This document shows, in pieces, positions 35,853 through 45,151 of a stretch of 64,000 bases of DNA. The notes below the pieces were generated by a model. The model ran no database searches, was not told the DNA's origin, and saw only the letters and a list, made by a program, of their open reading frames with translations. Source of the stretch: Thalassospira lucentensis MCCC 1A00383 = DSM 14000 (GTDB lineage: Bacteria > Pseudomonadota > Alphaproteobacteria > Rhodospirillales > Thalassospiraceae). The DNA is taken from contig NZ_ATWN01000003.1 of NCBI RefSeq assembly GCF_000421265.1, forward strand, positions 186,001-250,000. Direction: 5' to 3'. Made by a program: the position numbers and the translations under genes. The first letter of the stretch is position 1. Every line of letters begins with the position of its first letter.

Positions 35853-35886
35853 AAACGGCCTGCCATGATTCATGGCAGGCCGTTTT
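35853..35886. terminator. Bidirectional terminator
   Basis: AAACGGCCTGCCATGA pairs with TCATGGCAGGCCGTTTT. It separates the small membrane protein from the convergent GGDEF/EAL gene. Confidence 0.85.
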
Positions 35887-35916
35887 GCGTTCTACAGACG
35901 TCTTAGGGTCAGGACC

Positions 35917-37983
35917 CTAGACTGATGACTTTTTAGCTTGCCAGTGCGGATCTAAACAAGGGCCCTTGGCCGGGCGAGCAAAGAAGTATCCCTGATAGGC
36001 ATCGACCCCCATGCCTGCCAGTTCTGCGCGCTGCTGATCGGTTTCGACACCCTCGGCAATGACGTTAAGACCAAAGCGATGCGCGATCAAAATCGCACCT
36101 TCAATCACAACACGGGCATTTTCATCCATTTTAAGGACAAACGACTTATCGATCTTGACCGCATCCACCCGGATTTGATGCAACCGTGACAAGGATGAAT
36201 ACCCCGTTCCAAAATCGTCAATGTGAACTTCAATGCCCATGTCATGAAGAACCGACAAAACATCGGCAATCAGTATGATTTGGCGTTGGTCGAAAATGGA
36301 TTCCGTGACTTCAAGAATCAGACGGTTTGCCGGGACTCCTGTTTCACGCAGGATACCCTCGACCATCCGGGCAAAGTTTGGCACAACGATCTGGCGTATG
36401 GAAACATTGACTGCCACCTTGGTTGTCGGTGAAATATCCTGCCAGCTGTTGAGCGTCGCGCAGGCTTCACGCAACACCCATTCACCGATCTCGACGATCT
36501 GAGCCGATTCTTCGGCGATTGGAATGAATTCATCCGGCGTGATGGCTCCAAGCTCGGCACTGCTCCAACGAAGCAGAACCTCATACGAGGTGATGGCGCC
36601 GTCCTTCGCCCTGACTACGGGTTGATATGCAAGATAGAACTCATTTCCCTGCACAGCCCGGCGGAGCGCCTGATTGATGTTCAAGCGCCGTTCCTGTTCG
36701 ACCAGAAGCGTGCTGTCATAGTTATGTACGTTGCCGCGGCCTTCGCGTTTGACCTCGGCAGCAGCCAGATCAGCCCAGTGGATCAGTTCGGAAATGCCCG
36801 GATTATGGCCGGTGGCAAAGGCGACCCCCGTGCTGAAACCAACATGCAGGGTATGGCCGGAAATATTGATCGGTTGATTGACCGAGTCACGGGTCTTTTT
36901 GATGGTTGCCATAACCAGCGAGTGAAGATCATCAATCGGGGCCGCCAGCACCATCAGGAATTCATCCCCGCCCCAACGGCCAACCGCATGTTGTGGCCCA
37001 CCAAACTGACGCAACCGCGCACCAACGACCCGAAGCACTTCATCGCCGATTGCGTGGCTTAGCCCGTCATTGATTTGTTTGAAGTGATCAAGGTCAATAA
37101 ACAGAACGGCAAAATCAAGATCCCCGCCCCGGCCACAGACCTCGTCAAACCATTCGACAATTCCGTCACGATTCAAAAGCCCCGTTAACGTGTCATGCAC
37201 CACCAGATTGCGGAGTTCTTCCGTACGCTGTGCCACACGGGCTTCAAGCTTGGCATTCCAGTCCTCGGTAACGCGGTTCTTGTGCCGTAAATCTTCGACC
37301 AGCCCCTCGTTGCGGTGATGGAGGATCAGGGACCGAAACAGAACCACGTGGTTGTTGCGATGGGTAAACAGCATGACGAACAGGAAGATAATCGCCAAAA
37401 TTGCTAAAATGTAATTGGGTCCTGACATTCCAAGCAAAAGAATGGATGGGGGCAATAACAAGATGACCAGATATACCCGTCCGACAATGAAAATCGGCGC
37501 AAGTATGCCGGTGGCACCACCCGCAAGACCGGAAAAAATAATCAGAGTCAAAAACTGACTTTCGCTACGTACATTGGGGATTTGCAGCCCCCCAATCACC
37601 GCCCACAGCACAACAGCAACCAGCACACCGGCGACATATTGTTGATACCAGTGTTTATAATCCCGATCATCAAGTTCAGGCGTTTTCTGACGTAGCTTAT
37701 AGTACCGGAAACCCGACCATAAACGCACAATACACACGGCCAGAACGGCGGCGAACCAAAGCAAGGTGTTAAGGACAACTTCGCCCTGCACCCAGAACAT
37801 CACCAAGAGCCCTGCCCCTGCGGCAAGGTTGACCAGAATGTTCGCCCAGCTATTGCGATATGCAAGATCAAGCTGATCCCGGCGCACCTTGCCGATCAGA
37901 TCTTTATCTGCTTCGTGACCGACATCCGGATCGACAAAGCGCTTTGCGAACCTTTTGACCAAACTGGTGGCTTTTTGATCCAT
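35917..37983 (-). CDS. Membrane GGDEF/EAL cyclic-di-GMP protein
   Basis: 688 residues. Five to seven membrane segments occupy about residues 45-210 (for example FLTLIIFSGLAGGATGILAPIFIVG), then a coiled linker. A GGDEF domain follows (about 260-425) with intact RWGGDEFLMVL, and an EAL domain (about 435-680). The EAL motif reads YEVLLRW (EVL), but DDFGTGYSSL, ESIFD and the downstream KIDKSF residues are present. It may therefore make and/or degrade c-di-GMP; EVL variants are often still phosphodiesterases. The ATG at 37983 (MDQKATS) was preferred to an upstream codon because GAGGCG lies before it. Confidence 0.88.
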   Translation of the reverse strand: MDQKATSLVKRFAKRFVDPDVGHEADKDLIGKVRRDQLDLAYRNSWANILVNLAAGAGLLVMFWVQGEVVLNTLLWFAAVLAVCIVRLWSGFRYYKLRQKTPELDDRDYKHWYQQYVAGVLVAVVLWAVIGGLQIPNVRSESQFLTLIIFSGLAGGATGILAPIFIVGRVYLVILLLPPSILLLGMSGPNYILAILAIIFLFVMLFTHRNNHVVLFRSLILHHRNEGLVEDLRHKNRVTEDWNAKLEARVAQRTEELRNLVVHDTLTGLLNRDGIVEWFDEVCGRGGDLDFAVLFIDLDHFKQINDGLSHAIGDEVLRVVGARLRQFGGPQHAVGRWGGDEFLMVLAAPIDDLHSLVMATIKKTRDSVNQPINISGHTLHVGFSTGVAFATGHNPGISELIHWADLAAAEVKREGRGNVHNYDSTLLVEQERRLNINQALRRAVQGNEFYLAYQPVVRAKDGAITSYEVLLRWSSAELGAITPDEFIPIAEESAQIVEIGEWVLREACATLNSWQDISPTTKVAVNVSIRQIVVPNFARMVEGILRETGVPANRLILEVTESIFDQRQIILIADVLSVLHDMGIEVHIDDFGTGYSSLSRLHQIRVDAVKIDKSFVLKMDENARVVIEGAILIAHRFGLNVIAEGVETDQQRAELAGMGVDAYQGYFFARPAKGPCLDPHWQAKKSSV

Positions 37984-38142
37984 CAGTACTTTTCGCCTCT
38001 GCTTCATCGTACGTATCTATGATCCTATACATAGGTACTAAATCAAGCCAGAGCGAATATACAAACAACGCACCCGTAAAAAGAGCGGAAATAGAGACTT
38101 CCCAGCAAAAGTCACAAGGTTTTGATTTCATTCACGAAGAAT

Positions 38143-38178
38143 CCCCGAACAGCCCCGCTGTAGCGCAACTGTTCGGGG
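38143..38178 (-). terminator. Hairpin downstream of the SDR gene
   Basis: CCCCGAACAG and CTGTTCGGGG form a 10-bp stem with a 16-base loop, 28 bp past the SDR stop. The T-run is weak (ATTCTT on the minus strand), so it may be a partial terminator. Confidence 0.5.
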
Positions 38179-38206
38179 GTAATTAGGGTCTGAACCCAAT
38201 CAATAA

Positions 38207-38806
38207 TCAGAAGATTTCAAACACCTGGCCGGTCTGAAGACCTTCGACAGACTTGGCATATCCCATTGCCGCACGCGCCGCAGGCACCGGATCATGACCG
38301 CGAAAATAGGGTGCGTAGCCTTCCATAGCCTCAAGGATCACACCCGGGCTTACGGCGTTGATACGCTGGCCCGGCTTCATTTCAATTGCCGCAGCTTTGA
38401 CAAAGGACTCGATTGCACCATTAACCATTGATGCCGAACTGCCATAGCGGATCGGATCGCGGGACAAAATACCGGTGGTCAGGGTGAAAGACGCATTGTC
38501 TGCAACATAATCCCGGCCAATCAGCACAAGATTGACCTGCCCGAACAATTTGTCATCAATCCCGATACGGTATTTTTCCTCGTCCATGTCGGCAAAGTCT
38601 CCGAAATGGACTTTGCCGGTTGTTGACACCACTGCATCAACCGCACCGACTTTTTCAAACATCGCACGAATCGATGCCGGGTCTTTGAGGTCAACTGTCA
38701 CATCGCCGCTGTTGCGCGATGCACGAATAATGTCATGGCGTGCGGACAGTTTGGCATCAACGCCTTTGCCGATGATCCCCGATGCCCCGATCAATAGTAC
38801 CTTCAT
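38207..38806 (-). CDS. Short-chain dehydrogenase/reductase
   Basis: 199 residues, short for the family. The cofactor motif LLIGASGIIGKGV at the N-terminus is a Rossmann glycine motif (GxxGxxG form), followed by HDIIRASRNSGDVTVDL, typical of NADP-dependent atypical SDRs; VDAVVSTTGKVHFGD marks the catalytic region. The usual YxxxK is not clear (YGSSASMVNGAIESF lies in its place, with a Tyr but no Lys four residues later). Divergent from a LysR regulator that probably controls it. Tandem ATGs at 38809 and 38806 follow GGAG. Confidence 0.85.
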   Translation of the reverse strand: MKVLLIGASGIIGKGVDAKLSARHDIIRASRNSGDVTVDLKDPASIRAMFEKVGAVDAVVSTTGKVHFGDFADMDEEKYRIGIDDKLFGQVNLVLIGRDYVADNASFTLTTGILSRDPIRYGSSASMVNGAIESFVKAAAIEMKPGQRINAVSPGVILEAMEGYAPYFRGHDPVPAARAAMGYAKSVEGLQTGQVFEIF

Positions 38807-38890
38807 CATCTGTCTCCATATGTGGATTTTCCAATGAATGAAGGATTTCACAAAACAGTTCGGTCGATAATCTGGCAATTTTCAAACATG

Positions 38891-38910
38891 TTGTTTAATA
38901 TATTAAACAA
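38891..38910. promoter_or_regulatory. Perfect 20-bp palindrome at the LysR start
   Basis: TTGTTTAATATATTAAACAA is a perfect palindrome in the SDR/LysR divergent spacer, and its last base is the first base of the LysR start codon. It is the obvious candidate operator for autoregulation and SDR control. Confidence 0.65.
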
Positions 38911-39836
38911 TGAAAGATTATCTTAGCGAAATGCGCAGCTTTTCTGCGGTGATTGAACAGGGCAGCTTTACCGATGCCGCCCTTGCAACCGGCGTGTCCA
39001 AAGGGCTGATCAGCCAGCATGTCAAACGGCTTGAGGGTGTGCTGGGTGCACAATTGCTGTTTCGCTCCACCCGGAAACTCGAACTAACCGAAATCGGTGG
39101 GACTTTTCTGGCTTATTGCCAGAATATTACCCAAAGTGCCGATGCCGCGTTTGAAGCCGTCGAAGCACTGCGCGGTGAACCAGTTGGCAGCGTGCGCATC
39201 ACGGTGCCGGTATCGTTTGGCGAGATGTTCTTGCAGGACATTATTGTCGAATTTCAAAAGGTCCATCCACGCATCCAGATCGAAATGGAACTGGAAAACA
39301 CGTTCCGCGACTTGCAGGCGTCACATATTGATATCGCCATTCGCGCCGGACTGACCGACGATCCCGATCAGGTTGCCATCCCGCTTGGTCAACTATACGA
39401 ACTGGTGTGTGCCAGCCCGGCATACTGGCAGCAACACACCAAACCGCAAACGCCGGATGATCTTTCGGATCATAATTGTCTGGTCAATTTTCAATATTAC
39501 AAGGACCGGAAATGGGTGTTCTTTTCACAAAGCGGTCCGCAGTCGATCACCGCACAGGGTAACTTGCGGTTAAACCACTACCCGCTTATCCGAAATGCCA
39601 CCGTGCAGGGGCTGGGTGTTGCCCGCCTGCCGCGTTATGTCGCGATGCCCGAAATCCTTGCCGGGCGGCTTGAAACCGCCCTAGAGGGGTATCGTTCCCC
39701 CTTGCGGCCGATCTACCTTGTGTATGCTTATCAGGGCAACCTTCCGGTCAAGAACAGGCTGATGATTGATTTCATTCGAAACTGGTTTACCGACCGCCCT
39801 GACCTTCTGGAAACCAATGGACCAAACAGCGTCTAA
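38910..39836 (+). CDS. LysR-family transcriptional regulator
   Basis: 308 residues. The N-terminal winged HTH reads MRSFSAVIEQGSFTDAALATGVSKGLISQHVKRLEGVLGAQLLFRSTRKLELTEIG, followed by a LysR substrate-binding domain (SVRITVPVSFGEMFLQDIIVEFQKVHPRIQIEME). The sequence style resembles the CrgA/DsdC-like group that often represses a divergent dehydrogenase gene. Its ATG overlaps a perfect palindrome and has no usual ribosome site, so translation may be weak or leaderless. Confidence 0.92.
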   Translation: MKDYLSEMRSFSAVIEQGSFTDAALATGVSKGLISQHVKRLEGVLGAQLLFRSTRKLELTEIGGTFLAYCQNITQSADAAFEAVEALRGEPVGSVRITVPVSFGEMFLQDIIVEFQKVHPRIQIEMELENTFRDLQASHIDIAIRAGLTDDPDQVAIPLGQLYELVCASPAYWQQHTKPQTPDDLSDHNCLVNFQYYKDRKWVFFSQSGPQSITAQGNLRLNHYPLIRNATVQGLGVARLPRYVAMPEILAGRLETALEGYRSPLRPIYLVYAYQGNLPVKNRLMIDFIRNWFTDRPDLLETNGPNSV

Positions 39837-39847
39837 AAGCCGTTTTC

Positions 39848-40687
39848 TTAAACCTGATCGGTCATCGCGATAACATCTGACGGCTCAAGCCCTTCTTCAC
39901 GCATGGATCGCAAGGTTTTGGATTTATCTCGTTTGGCAAATCGCTTGCCATCCGGCCCAGTCAGCAGGCCATGGTGGTGATATTCCGGCACGTCATAGCC
40001 CAAAACTTCTTGCAGCAACCGATGCAGGTGGCTGGCAAAGAACAGGTCCTCACCACGGGTAACAAGGCTGATGCCCTGCAAATGGTCATCATGGGTCACC
40101 GACAAATGATAGCTGGTCGGAGTCTCTTTGCGGGCAAGGACAACATCGCCGAAAATTTCCGGTGTAGCAATCTGACGCCCCGCCGCACGGTCAAACCAGA
40201 ACAGTTCCCGAGCAACCCGGCTAACTGCTGCCGTCATATCCAAACGCAGGGCATAACTTTCACCTGCGGCGATACGGTCACGACGTTCCTTGGCAGAACA
40301 GGCACGGCAGATCCCCGGATAGAGCGCTCCATCCGGTCCATGCGGTGCATTGCCAATCTGGACGACTTCCGCCTGAATGTCTTTACGCGTGCAGAAACAC
40401 GGATACAGCAACCCCATATCCGTCAGGCGATCAAGAACGTTCTGATAATCCGAAAAATGATCTGATTGCACACGAACGGGTTCTTCCCATTCAAGCCCCA
40501 GCCACGCGAGGTCCTGATAAATCGCATCAAGATATTCCGCACGGCAACGGGTTTGATCGATGTCTTCAATCCGCAACAGGAACCGGCCATGTGGCCCGGA
40601 CTGTTTGAATGAAAACAGTGCCGATGCCGCATGACCAAGGTGTAAATAGCCAGTTGGGCTTGGCGCAAATCGGGTAATTGCTGTCAT
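39848..40687 (-). CDS. gluQ: Glutamyl-Q tRNA(Asp) synthetase
   Basis: 279 residues, a truncated glutamyl-tRNA synthetase lacking the anticodon-binding domain, as in GluQ-RS/YadB. It has FAPSPTGYLHLGHAASA with the HIGH-like HLGH, a zinc site (CFCTRKD and CRAC), and KRDKSKTL as the KMSKS equivalent. It adds glutamate to queuosine in tRNA(Asp). ATG at 40687 (MTAITRF); the frame begins seven codons earlier with TTG. Followed on the same strand by nothing; cobT lies 26 bp upstream and probably shares the transcript. Confidence 0.93.
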   Translation of the reverse strand: MTAITRFAPSPTGYLHLGHAASALFSFKQSGPHGRFLLRIEDIDQTRCRAEYLDAIYQDLAWLGLEWEEPVRVQSDHFSDYQNVLDRLTDMGLLYPCFCTRKDIQAEVVQIGNAPHGPDGALYPGICRACSAKERRDRIAAGESYALRLDMTAAVSRVARELFWFDRAAGRQIATPEIFGDVVLARKETPTSYHLSVTHDDHLQGISLVTRGEDLFFASHLHRLLQEVLGYDVPEYHHHGLLTGPDGKRFAKRDKSKTLRSMREEGLEPSDVIAMTDQV

Positions 40688-40713
40688 AGCGTCAGCACCG
40701 TCCCCCAAGAAAT

Positions 40714-42690
40714 TTACCAGCGGTCGCGATCACCTGCGGCACGATCACGCGCCTGCCCGGTATCAGGTGGAACGTGGCGGATTGGGCGTTTGGGCTGACG
40801 GGCACCTTTTTCATCGAACAGGTCGGAAAGTTCACGCAGCATCGCGCCACCCAGTTCCTCGGGATCGTTGATGGTCACGGCACGCTGGTAATAGCGTGTC
40901 ACATCATGACCAATCCCGATTGCCATCAGTTCGACCGGTGACTTGGTTTCAATCCAGTCGATGACTTCACGTAAATGCCGTTCAAGGTAATTACCCGAAT
41001 TGACCGAAAGCGTTGAATCATCGACCGGGGCACCATCGGAAATCACCATCATGATCCGACGCTGCTCGGAACGACCCAAAAGACGTTCGTGCGCCCACAG
41101 AAGCGCCTCACCATCGATGTTTTCCTTAAGCAACCCTTCGCGCAGCATCAAGCCAAGGTTCTTGCGCGCACGACGCCACGGCGTATCGGCCGCCTTATAG
41201 ATGATATGACGCAGATCATTGAGACGCCCCGGTTTTGGCGGTTTATCCTGTTCGACCCAGCGTTCACGCGACTGCCCGCCTTTCCACTGACGGGTGGTGA
41301 AACCTAGAATTTCGACCTTCACCCCGCAGCGTTCCAGCGTACGGGCAAGAATATCAGCCGACAGGGCCGCAATCGTAATCGGACGACCGCGCATGGAGCC
41401 GGAATTATCAATCAGAAGGGTGACAACCGTATCGCGGAAATCAGTATCCTGTTCCTGTTTGAACGACAGGGACGTGGATGGAGTCGAGACAATCCGGGCC
41501 AGCTTGGCGGCATCGAGAATGCCTTCTTCAAGGTCGAAGTCCCAACCACGGTTTTGCTGCGCCATCAGGCGGCGCTGCAACCGGTTGGCCAAACGTGACA
41601 CCACGTTTTGCAAATTCGCCAGCTGCTTATCAAGCATGGCCCGCAGACGGGAAAGTTCCAGCCCTTCGCACAGCTCATCAGCCGTGACGATTTCATCGAA
41701 CTCACGCGTGAACGGCTCATACCCACGTTCAAGCGGCTCATTGCGACCATCAAACTCAGGTTGTTCACCCGGTCCGGCAGGCTGTTCTTCCTGCGACATG
41801 GCTTCAAGCTGCTGATCGTCGATATCGCCTTCACCGGCTTCGGCGTCTTCGGTGCCGGCATCCTGCTGATCGTCACTGCCATCGGGTTCAGAATCGTCGT
41901 TCTGCCCCTGCTGGCCGCCCTGACTTTCCAGATCCTCCTGATCAGGATCGTTTTCGCCACCTTGTTCCTCGTCATCCTCGCTATCCTGATCGGGTGGAGA
42001 ATCGTCGCCAAGGTCATCTTCAAGCGACAAATGATCGAGCAAACGGCGCATGCTGCGCGCAAAAGCGTCCTGATCATCAAGAACATCGCGCAGATCGCCA
42101 AGGTCGGCCCCGGCCTTGTCTTCGATATGCGACCGCCACAGATCAATCAGTGGCTGTGCTGATTCAGGGGCTTTTTCGCCCGTGAAGACTTCACGGGCGA
42201 GCATACCGATGGCATCGGCAAACGGTGCGTCTTCGCGTGCGGTCAGCCGGTGATATCCTTTGGCGTGACAATCCTGTTCGAAATGTTCGCGCAGGTTTTT
42301 ACGCACACCGGGAAAATACCGCGATCCCACCGCTTCGCAGCGCGCAGTTTCAAGTGCGTCATAAACAGCCTGTGCTTCGGCGGTTTCGGGCATACGCCGG
42401 GCGTGCAATGCCGCATCATGATGGCGCATTTTAAGCGCCCAACCATCTGCAACACCGCGCAAATCAGCAACTTCGCCCTTTGGCAGGGCTTGCTTGGGCA
42501 TCGGCAGACGGACATGTTCACCATATCCGCCGGGTCGACCACCTTTGACAAAGCCTACTTCCAGATCATTACGCCCGGCAAGCGCGCGAAACGTCGCCGC
42601 CGTGCCGCGCAAAAACCCGGAAAGAGCCTCATCATTTTTCATTGTCTCACCCGCCTTGGGAACCAACTCGCCGATCTGCTTTAATGCCAT
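40714..42690 (-). CDS. cobT: Cobaltochelatase subunit CobT
   Basis: 658 residues. It has an N-terminal helical region, a long acidic Asp/Glu/Gln-rich central linker (about 225-310), and a C-terminal VWA/integrin-I-like domain with the MIDAS motif [13 protein letters not shown] (about residue 430). With CobN and CobS it inserts cobalt into hydrogenobyrinic acid diamide in aerobic cobalamin synthesis. cobS lies 11 bp upstream on the same strand, the usual alphaproteobacterial order; cobN is not in the window. Confidence 0.95.
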   Translation of the reverse strand: MALKQIGELVPKAGETMKNDEALSGFLRGTAATFRALAGRNDLEVGFVKGGRPGGYGEHVRLPMPKQALPKGEVADLRGVADGWALKMRHHDAALHARRMPETAEAQAVYDALETARCEAVGSRYFPGVRKNLREHFEQDCHAKGYHRLTAREDAPFADAIGMLAREVFTGEKAPESAQPLIDLWRSHIEDKAGADLGDLRDVLDDQDAFARSMRRLLDHLSLEDDLGDDSPPDQDSEDDEEQGGENDPDQEDLESQGGQQGQNDDSEPDGSDDQQDAGTEDAEAGEGDIDDQQLEAMSQEEQPAGPGEQPEFDGRNEPLERGYEPFTREFDEIVTADELCEGLELSRLRAMLDKQLANLQNVVSRLANRLQRRLMAQQNRGWDFDLEEGILDAAKLARIVSTPSTSLSFKQEQDTDFRDTVVTLLIDNSGSMRGRPITIAALSADILARTLERCGVKVEILGFTTRQWKGGQSRERWVEQDKPPKPGRLNDLRHIIYKAADTPWRRARKNLGLMLREGLLKENIDGEALLWAHERLLGRSEQRRIMMVISDGAPVDDSTLSVNSGNYLERHLREVIDWIETKSPVELMAIGIGHDVTRYYQRAVTINDPEELGGAMLRELSDLFDEKGARQPKRPIRHVPPDTGQARDRAAGDRDRW

Positions 42691-42701
42691 GGGACCGCTG
42701 C

Positions 42702-43772
42702 TTAACGAACCATCACATTAATGGCTTCTTCAGGCAGTTCTTCGCCAAAGCACCGTTGATAGTATTCAGCCAGAATCGGTCGTTCGACTTCATCGCAACG
42801 GTTCAGGAACGTTACGCGGAAGGCATAAGACATATCACCAAAAATCTTGGTGTTCTCCGCCAGGGTGATCACGGTACGTGGGCTCATCACGGTTGAAATA
42901 TCCCCGGCAACAAACCCGTGCCGCGTCAGGTTGGCAAGCGCAACCATGGCTTCGATTTTCGAACGGCCTTCAGGTGTATCAAAATCAGGCACCTTGGCGG
43001 CGATGATGTTGGTTTCATCTTCGACCGACAGATAGTTCAGGGTCGCAACAACCGACCAACGGTCCATCTGCGCCTGGTTGATCTGCTGGGTACCGTGGTA
43101 AAGGCCAGTGGTATCGCCAAGGCCAACCGTGTTCGAGGTTGCGAACAGGCGGAAGTGTGAATGCGGATGAATGACCTTGTTCTGATCAAGCAGGGTCAAT
43201 TTACCGTCAACTTCCAAAACACGCTGGATGACAAACATCACATCCGGGCGACCGGCATCATATTCGTCAAATACCATCGCGACCGGGCGTTTGAGCGCCC
43301 ACGGCAAAATACCTTCGCGGAATTCGGTAACCTGTTTGCCATCCCGCAGAACAATCGCATCCTTACCGATCAGGTCAATACGGCTGATATGGCTATCAAG
43401 GTTCACGCGTACACACGGCCAGTTCAAGCGTGCCGCCACCTGTTCGATATGGGTCGATTTACCCGTGCCGTGATACCCTTGGATCATCACACGGCGATTG
43501 TGGGCAAAGCCCGCCAAAATCGCCAATGTGGTATCGCGGTCAAACCGATAGGTCGGATCAATCGCTGGCACATGTTCGCTGCCCTGACTAAAGGCAGGAA
43601 CGTCCATATCGGCATCAATCCCGAACGTATCACGGACGGAAATGGTGGTATCAGGCGTGTCCAGCGGATGTTCGGCTGCTGCACCTGTCGCTTCGTAACC
43701 TTGGCTCATAAGTACTCGCGCATTATCTTGGACCGACGCTGGTGGCGCGGTCGTTTCATTAAACTTGCTCAT
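42702..43772 (-). CDS. cobS: Cobaltochelatase subunit CobS (AAA+)
   Basis: 356 residues. AAA+ ATPase with Walker [10 protein letters not shown] (about 99-107), Walker [12 protein letters not shown], and sensor region [12 protein letters not shown]. The N-terminal CobS motif [19 protein letters not shown] is present. It drives the CobNST cobalt chelatase by ATP hydrolysis with CobT. Start ATG at 43772. Located between the J-domain gene and cobT, all on the minus strand. Confidence 0.96.
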   Translation of the reverse strand: MSKFNETTAPPASVQDNARVLMSQGYEATGAAAEHPLDTPDTTISVRDTFGIDADMDVPAFSQGSEHVPAIDPTYRFDRDTTLAILAGFAHNRRVMIQGYHGTGKSTHIEQVAARLNWPCVRVNLDSHISRIDLIGKDAIVLRDGKQVTEFREGILPWALKRPVAMVFDEYDAGRPDVMFVIQRVLEVDGKLTLLDQNKVIHPHSHFRLFATSNTVGLGDTTGLYHGTQQINQAQMDRWSVVATLNYLSVEDETNIIAAKVPDFDTPEGRSKIEAMVALANLTRHGFVAGDISTVMSPRTVITLAENTKIFGDMSYAFRVTFLNRCDEVERPILAEYYQRCFGEELPEEAINVMVR

Positions 43773-43901
43773 TAATAGCGGCTAAGTCGCATCACACAAA
43801 GGGAAGATGCGCAAAAAATCTCTATTACCGCAAAAGGATTAATCGATAAGCCATCCTACGGGCCGGTTCGACAATCGGATTTAACAAAAATCCACTCAGG
43901 A

Positions 43902-44552
43902 TCAAAGTGAAACACGCGATTCAAGATCGCGGATATAGCTCATCAAGGACGAATAAGCCGCACTGATCATTTTAAACCGCTCTTCTGCCACTTTATCCCC
44001 GCCATTTGCGTCCGGGTGATACTTCTTTGACAGGGCCTTATACTTGGTTTTCAACTCGTCTCGGGTGAACGGCCAGCCAAGATCAAGCGTCGCCATCGCC
44101 TGTTGTTGCTCGGACGGCATGCCAAGCGCCCCTGCACGGCGCTGAGCTTCTTCGCTTTTGCGTTTTTGCTCTGCGCGCGCCCGGTCATCGGCACCGGGGC
44201 CATGATGGGTTTGATCGCCGTCTTCATTGAAAAAGCCGAACCCGTCCCGGAATTTGAAATTAAACGGCTTTTTGGACCCGCGAATGTGACCGAACTGCCA
44301 AGTGGGGCGCTGCCAGTGCGTATCACGGCGCATGTCACTTTCAATATCTTCGGCCTTCATGCCGGCATAGTAATTCCAGGATTTGTTGTATTCGCGCACA
44401 TGCTCGAGGCAGAACTGATAATACTCACTCAGCTTGCGATCTTTGGGCGCACGAAATTCCCCATGACCGTCACAGTCTGGCCAATCGCATTCGGGCAAGA
44501 CCGGTTCGTCATGGTAAAGTGTTCTGCGCTTGTTGCGGTGTCCTCGGTTCAT
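43902..44552 (-). CDS. J-domain (DnaJ-like) protein
   Basis: 216 residues. The J domain is at the C-terminus (about 155-216): ATLDLGWPFTRDELKTKYKALSKKYHPDANGGD, with the HPD motif that stimulates DnaK. The N-terminus carries conserved CDWPDCDGHGEFRAPKDR and YYQFCLEHVREYNKSWNYYAGM, with Cys residues that may bind metal. This DnaJ form next to cobS/cobT and bolA is a regular alphaproteobacterial arrangement. It lies 129 bp upstream of cobS on the same strand and is divergent from bolA. Confidence 0.92.
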   Translation of the reverse strand: MNRGHRNKRRTLYHDEPVLPECDWPDCDGHGEFRAPKDRKLSEYYQFCLEHVREYNKSWNYYAGMKAEDIESDMRRDTHWQRPTWQFGHIRGSKKPFNFKFRDGFGFFNEDGDQTHHGPGADDRARAEQKRKSEEAQRRAGALGMPSEQQQAMATLDLGWPFTRDELKTKYKALSKKYHPDANGGDKVAEERFKMISAAYSSLMSYIRDLESRVSL

Positions 44553-44712
44553 GTGCGTCTATATGTTCTGGATATCGCTGCTCGCAATATCATACGGTTC
44601 GATTAAATGCGATAAAAGGCTTGAAAAACTGCCGTCGCATGACAAAACGTCACCCTACGTTTCGTTTTTTGCAGTGATCTGCAAACATCCAATGGAAATA
44701 GAGGCTCTTATC

Positions 44713-45009
44713 ATGCAGATCGCCAATCAGATCCGTGACATCCTGACCAAAGAATTTACCCCGGCCAAACTCGAAATCATCGACGATTCGTCGAAACATG
44801 CCGGTCATTCGGGTGCAGACCCGCGTGGCGAGTCCCATTTTTCAGTTCTGGTTGTCTCTGACAAATTTGACGGGGAAAACCGCGTCAGCCGTCAGCGACT
44901 TGTTTATAGCGCCCTTGATCAGCTTCTCAAGGACCGGGTCCATGCGCTCGCCCTGAAAACCATGACCCCGGCAGAGTACGAAGCAGTAGCGGCACAAAGA
45001 AATCCATAA
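44713..45009 (+). CDS. bolA: BolA-family protein
   Basis: 98 residues with the BolA core: LTKEFTPAKLEIIDDSSKHAGHSGADPRGESHFSVLVVSD, then RVSRQRLVYSALDQLLKDRVHALALKTMTP. The conserved His residues are those that coordinate an Fe-S cluster with a monothiol glutaredoxin. The ATG at 44713 (MQIANQ) has GAGG eight bases upstream; an ATG seven codons earlier is less well placed. Role is in iron homeostasis and envelope or stress response. Confidence 0.92.
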   Translation: MQIANQIRDILTKEFTPAKLEIIDDSSKHAGHSGADPRGESHFSVLVVSDKFDGENRVSRQRLVYSALDQLLKDRVHALALKTMTPAEYEAVAAQRNP

Positions 45010-45076
45010 GGCGATTTCCACATTGTGAAATCAACCTAGACGATCCTTCCCTTTAAGCGCATTGCTTTAAGAACAA

Positions 45077-45105
45077 GCCACGCCTGCAACCATTGCAGGC
45101 GTGGC
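45077..45105. other. Perfect 13-bp hairpin between bolA and the sugar dehydrogenase
   Basis: GCCACGCCTGCAA and TTGCAGGCGTGGC pair perfectly around a 3-base loop, 47 bp upstream of the dehydrogenase start. There is no T-run on the plus strand, so it is not a standard bolA terminator. It may be a 5' leader structure or an RNA-stabilising element. Confidence 0.55.
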
Positions 45106-45151
45106 ACAGATACCGGTCAATGGTATCTGGTTTAAACGGGAGGACTATGTA

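Noticed and set aside
41565-42162. Long frames on both strands within cobT
   Set aside because: They are shadows of the acidic low-complexity linker of CobT.
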